Shown in pieces: positions 59,865 through 64,000 of a stretch of 64,000 nt of DNA; the stretch's first letter is position 1; the number at the start of each line of letters is the position of its first letter. Made by a program: the position numbers and the translations under genes. The stretch comes from Voacanga thouarsii. Its lineage: Eukaryota; Streptophyta; Magnoliopsida; Gentianales; Apocynaceae. A model generated the notes under the pieces. That model saw only the letters and a program-made list of their open reading frames with translations. It ran no database searches and was not told where the DNA came from. The stretch spans positions 2,542,001 to 2,606,000 of the forward strand of contig JANUWF010002208.1 of assembly GCA_026120185.1 (NCBI GenBank), in the 5' to 3' direction.

Positions 59865-61142
59865 ATTTCCCCTCTATCATCAACCGTGTAGCTCCCTTTG
59901 CTTTGTCAACAACATTCCTAGTTATGTTTACAATTGAGTTCCTTATAAATCTTGTCTTGAAATTTTCTAGCATCAAATGGTTTATTTGATTTAAAATAAG
60001 GTAGTTCATTGCAAGACATTTATGAGATGCTCACATGTGATAAAAGGTTCTTCCACACTTGTGCTTCTCTTATAGTGTCTTAATTTGAAATGAAGCAATA
60101 GTTGAAATTTTTTCTACGTACAACAACCGATTATAGTTTGCTCCCCCACAAACTGCCATATTCCTCTTGTTATCATTCTTTACAAACTTCATGGGCCTTC
60201 CCTATTTGATTGCATGTTGTACAATTATAGCCTTCAGTTCACTCTTTGTGCTGAAAATGAGTCCAAGCTTGAATTCTGGATCATTTAATCCTTGCACATG
60301 TATATACTTGTCAAATTTCCTCCTTTTTACTCCTACATCTCTTTCATCTTTCTCACTACTACTATCAGTGTTGTATTCCTCATCTGTATCCATGGAGTCT
60401 TCACTTTCCTCCCCTGCATTCATATCCTCCCCTGGAAAAAGGTCCATTTCATCAGTATTATCAATTTAAATACTGCCTCCTTTTTGTAGGGCCACTACTG
60501 CTTGGGCCGTTTTGTATTACTATAAGTTTAGTTCTCAATTCTGTTTGCATTACTGCATTATCCATATCATCAGCAGCTAACCACCCATCTCTTGTTGGCT
60601 CATTATTCTGTTGCAACATGCTCTCAGAAGGACCATTATGATCACCAGGTGACTAAGAAATATTGTCTTCATACCCTGGATCAAATCCCTTTAGTCCCAT
60701 GTCAACATAGTTATCCCACGCACTGCTATCATTCTCACTAAGTGGATATTCTTCATCCATGAAAAGATCATCAAACATTTTATCTCTCTGTAGCTGTTGC
60801 ATATGATCATTATCGGATGGTGATTCCTACACACAAAATTCTCATTCAAAGTTATCTGAATAATGCACTAAAACTGCTACAAAAAATCCAATATAAACAA
60901 CTAGCTAAATGTACACAAATAAATCTTGTTTTCACCTAAATTGAAACTCGGCTTACCTCAATGACCTTTTTTTGTCCCGTTGAAAATATAATTGGTGTCC
61001 TCTTGGATCTTGCACCACTGCCAACCTCAGTAGTCCCAGTTGGATCTCGTGTCCCATGATTTTTGGAACTTTCAAGAGCATAAGCAGAAACATCTACTGC
61101 TTTTTTTTCTTTTTCCCCTTGAACATCAGCAGCATTCATCAT
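59865..61142 (-). pseudogene. MULE (Mutator-like) transposase, N-terminal half, degenerate
   Basis: The minus strand encodes the start of a Mutator-like transposase. From 61142 down to about 60950 is a low-complexity, variable N-terminal segment (SGARSKRTPIIFSTGQKKVI). At about 60840-60660 lies an acidic stretch (FDDLFMDEEYPLSENDSSAW). At 60447-60202 comes the conserved opening of the DBD_Tnp_Mut domain (GLNDPEFKLGLIFSTKSELK), then after a TAG, GRPMKFVKNDNKRNMAV, ASFQIKTL and a run ending VNITRNVVDKAKGATRLMIE at the CACTA boundary. The frame at the boundary continues into the C-terminal half at 1836. Several stops show it is dead. Sequence right to about 61500 may also belong to it. Confidence 0.85.
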
Positions 61143-63704
61143 TTGCTTTGCCCCACTATTTTTTACTGCTGCAACTTTATTTTCCTCCTAGGAGCATTGT
61201 CATTTCCAGCAAATGTGTGATCAGCAGATGCAGTTTCTGGTGGCACTTCCAACTGCTACAACTCATTATCAAATATCAGTTTCTTCCTACCATTTGCATT
61301 ATTTTCCTACTGTACTTTCCCTTTATTCACCCTTGGTGGTTGCTGGACGGGCTGTGCATTTTCAGCATTTGACTTGGCATTGTCAAATTCCCCTTGACCA
61401 GGTCCCTTTCGCTTACTTTTACTGATCAAATCCTTATTACCTAGATGCCCTAGTGCCCATGGAGGAGTTAGTTTGGCCATCACCATGCTAAACTAACGAA
61501 CTTCTAAGTGGGTACTGAACATGTTCATCAGGATCTCCATCACCTGCATTATAAATACTGCACTTTTTGACAATCTTTTACTTATGGAGATATTTTAAAA
61601 TTTGTTAAGATTTTAGGGTTGAATCCTAACACAATAGGAATTAGAATCCAATTTAGTTAATATTTTAAGTAAGTAGGGATTTATGTGAAATTATGAGAGC
61701 GTAGAGAAAAACCCTAACCCTAGGATTTATTTCAGTACGAAAGTTTATGAAAAACATTATTGTTTTTCTGTAGCCATCACAGATACATAGAAAGAGAGAG
61801 AGAAAGTTCATAGGGTTGAAGGGAAGAACACCATTGTTGTTATAATCTTCAAACGTTGACATTAAGAGGTAAGTAAGAATGAATATCTTTTATTTTCTTG
61901 TATGGATAATAGAATAAAATATTATTTTTGGTTAAAAATTACCGAATAAAGTGTGGTATTTTCGCAAAGTATAAGTTTTAATGATTAGTTAATGTATGGT
62001 GTGTATTTCGGTGTTTGTGTTCTATATATTATAGGTACATAGTTCTTTGTGAATGTATTTGATGAATTTTGTACATGATTAATCTATTTATATTTCTTTA
62101 AATATGATGCCTCTAAAGTGGGCTAAATCTTTTTAGAACAATATTAAGATTGAACTCTTCTTTTTGAAATTAATACAAGGCGAAGTTTTAACCTTTCTGA
62201 ACTGCTAAGGCTAGATTATGTCTTTTCAGATTTTTCCTAACTGTTATTTAATTAGAAGAATGTAATGGTTATATGAATTTGTGTGAATGGATGCTTCCAT
62301 ATATTTTGTATTCATGATTATTTGTTGCATTGCATTGCATGAATGCCAACTTTTCTGGTTTGATGAAGGGATTATTGAGGAAAAAAGAAAATGGAAAAAA
62401 ATGAAGTTGGGTGTCAGAGGTTTGTTCGTGACCCAAGATATCTTTGCATGCTTTACGAAATTTTCTAAATATACTTTATATTAATTTTGTTAAATTAATT
62501 GGTTTAAGTTTTGGAGTAAAAGAAACTATTTAGTATATTTTAAATGTTCCAAAATTTCACACTAGATGAAAGTAATTTGAAATCTATTGAATTATTTATG
62601 TAACAAAAATTTAAATATTTTTTAATTGTTATAAGAATATTTTTTTAAAAATTGAATATTTGACAATAATAATTACCTTTTTGTCAATGAGATTATTAAT
62701 GTTGTATACATGTATGTATATCATGTAAAGATGTAATATACTTTATTTTGAAAAATTGATTCATTACTATTTACTAAGCATGTAGTTAGCTCACCCTTCA
62801 ATATTGGTTCCATTCAGATTCTAATGATGATTAGTGGTACAAAGATCTTTTCTACTAAGAATGTATTTTGAGGTGTAACACGAGGTCGAAACTCAAGATT
62901 TTGATTAGTGCTTTATTATATTTATTTATTGATTTTTCACCCATATTATTTAGGTATTTGATTAAACGAGTGTAAGATTAATTTTTTTGACCTTTTTATG
63001 TAATGAATTAGAGAGATTGTTTTTAGGATTTGATCAAAACTTTTTAGGAGAGTTTTAGTTATGATGTTTTTTATTTGTTATTTTTGAAAAGTATTTGATT
63101 ATTTAAGTTTTTTATGTAAGATTTTGTATTATTGGGGAACGACTATGGTAACACAGGCCGTGTTATGCCCTGTGGATATGAGACATGACATGCTTGCATG
63201 GGAGTACCTCTCATCAAGTCAATGTTTTTTGTGTCATACAAAATACAACATTTTTCTATTCAACAGTGTAACAAATACATTTCACGAGTGGGTTTATGAT
63301 AATTCTTGACTTTTAATAGATTTAACACTTATTAGCTAGTGACCACATTGTCTATTTTCTTATGCTTCAAAACAAACTAACATGCACCGCCCAGGATGTA
63401 ATCAAATTGCAGTTGTGGCATATGGGAGATCTTCCCAGATCAAGCACTAAATTAAACTACATGAACTTGTTCTGATTTATTTTATGTCCTACTTTAAAAA
63501 AAATGTTTAACAATAGTGAAAGAAAAGTTGAGTATCAATAGTTAGAAAAGCTGAGGACAATAGTTAAAGAAAACCCAAAGCAGGCTTTGATTGTAAATTG
63601 AACAAAGTCAGACTTGTTCCATACCATGACAACATCAGCGCATTTATGTACATCAAACTCGAGCAAAAAGGAAGGGGAAAAAAATCAATTAATATCCCTG
63701 TCTA
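61143..63704. other. MULE 5' flank and AT-rich sequence, no supported gene
   Basis: Possible further MULE N-terminal codons extend to about 61500 on the minus strand (KLTPPWALGHLGNKDLI near 61470), with low confidence. Beyond that I see only AT-rich sequence, a short GA tract near 61790 and no recognisable gene or terminal repeat. Confidence 0.35.
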
Positions 63705-63860
63705 GGGGTGTTCAATCGATTTTCGGTTCAGTTTTCAATTTTAAAATTCGATTTTTTTTGTTTTTATTTTTTATTTTTAAAACCAAATCAAACCGAAATT
63801 TAAAGAAAATCAATAGAACCGAACCGGTTTTAAACCGAATTTGAATGTTTTTTTTTTTTA
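63705..63860 (+). repeat. Dispersed GGTTCGGTTT-type plant repeat (possible hAT-like MITE end)
   Basis: The segment begins CTAGGGGTGTTCAATCGAT and goes on with imperfect CGGTTCAGTTTTC and, in the opposite sense, AACCGAACCGG/AAACCGAAT stretches. This arrangement is common in dicot genomes as short hAT-like elements whose ends start (C/T)AGGGGTGTTCA. The right end is not visible, so it may run past the window or be truncated. Confidence 0.4.
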
Positions 63861-64000
63861 GATTTATTGACATAATATAAATTAAATTTAAATCCAAATA
63901 AGTAAAGTTTAATATAAATTACAATTCAAATCTAATATAAAATGTAATATGAATTAAAGTCTAAATATTTTAAAGATTTGGGCAAAACATTTTAGTAGAA

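Noticed and set aside
1..64000. CRISPR arrays, rRNA genes or prokaryotic operons
   Set aside because: The sequence is plant nuclear repeat DNA with introns. The only regular short repeats are microsatellites, LTR tandem units and CACTA subterminal motifs.

Overview
The window is plant nuclear DNA, most likely from a eudicot. It is AT-rich and intron-bearing and consists almost entirely of transposable elements. No intact host gene is visible. The families (CACTA, MULE, Ty1-copia, Ty3-gypsy chromovirus, RTE-type LINE) and the initiator-methionine-tRNA primer sites support a plant, but the species cannot be told from the sequence.

The best reading is a set of nested insertions. A degenerate Mutator-like (MULE) transposase gene on the minus strand occupies both edges of the window: its N-terminal half lies at about 59.9-61.1 kb and its C-terminal half at about 0.4-1.8 kb. 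The two halves are separated by a CACTA (En/Spm) transposon at 1837-59864. This transposon has imperfect 30-bp inverted ends starting CACTACAAGAAAAA and a 3-bp target duplication (ATT). Removing it with one ATT copy brings the two MULE halves back into one reading frame.

Inside the CACTA element, from left to right, are: subterminal TTGCAAC-type motifs; a GC-rich exon-like fragment (2436-2800); the first domain of a tnp2-type transposase (6747-7085); a truncated Ty1-copia element (7086-about 10270); the C-terminal part of tnp2 (10289-10915 and 18442-19010), split by a solo LTR (10916-18441) that itself carries a nearly full-length RTE LINE (12185-15423); a first TNPA/Transposase_24-like pseudogene (19529-21500); a direct duplication around a gypsy pol fragment (21.5-23.9 kb); a Tekay/Del-like chromovirus with about 4.4-kb LTRs (25090-55295); a fragment of the eEF1A C-terminus (55493-55585); a second TNPA-like pseudogene (56702-58548); and a 3' subterminal zone rich in GGGAC and TTGCAA motifs. 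The tnp2 catalytic core is missing, so the element could not mobilise itself.

The chromovirus is also nested. Its left LTR carries a solo LTR of a sister subfamily (28289-42256), and that solo LTR carries a complete Ty1-copia element (31428-41168, CAAGG duplication). Its right LTR carries another solo LTR (47016-51266, GTTCA duplication). The inferred order is MULE, then CACTA, then copia and LTR insertions into CACTA, then LTRs into LTRs, with the 31-41 kb copia among the youngest. Many nonsense codons are CAA, CAG, CGA or TGG codons changed to stops, as expected from decay of methylated cytosines.

The least expected features are the size of the CACTA element and its exact insertion in a MULE, the eEF1A fragment inside it, two different TNPA-like genes in one element, and a tRNA-like segment with pol III A- and B-box matches in five copies of the gypsy-type LTR.
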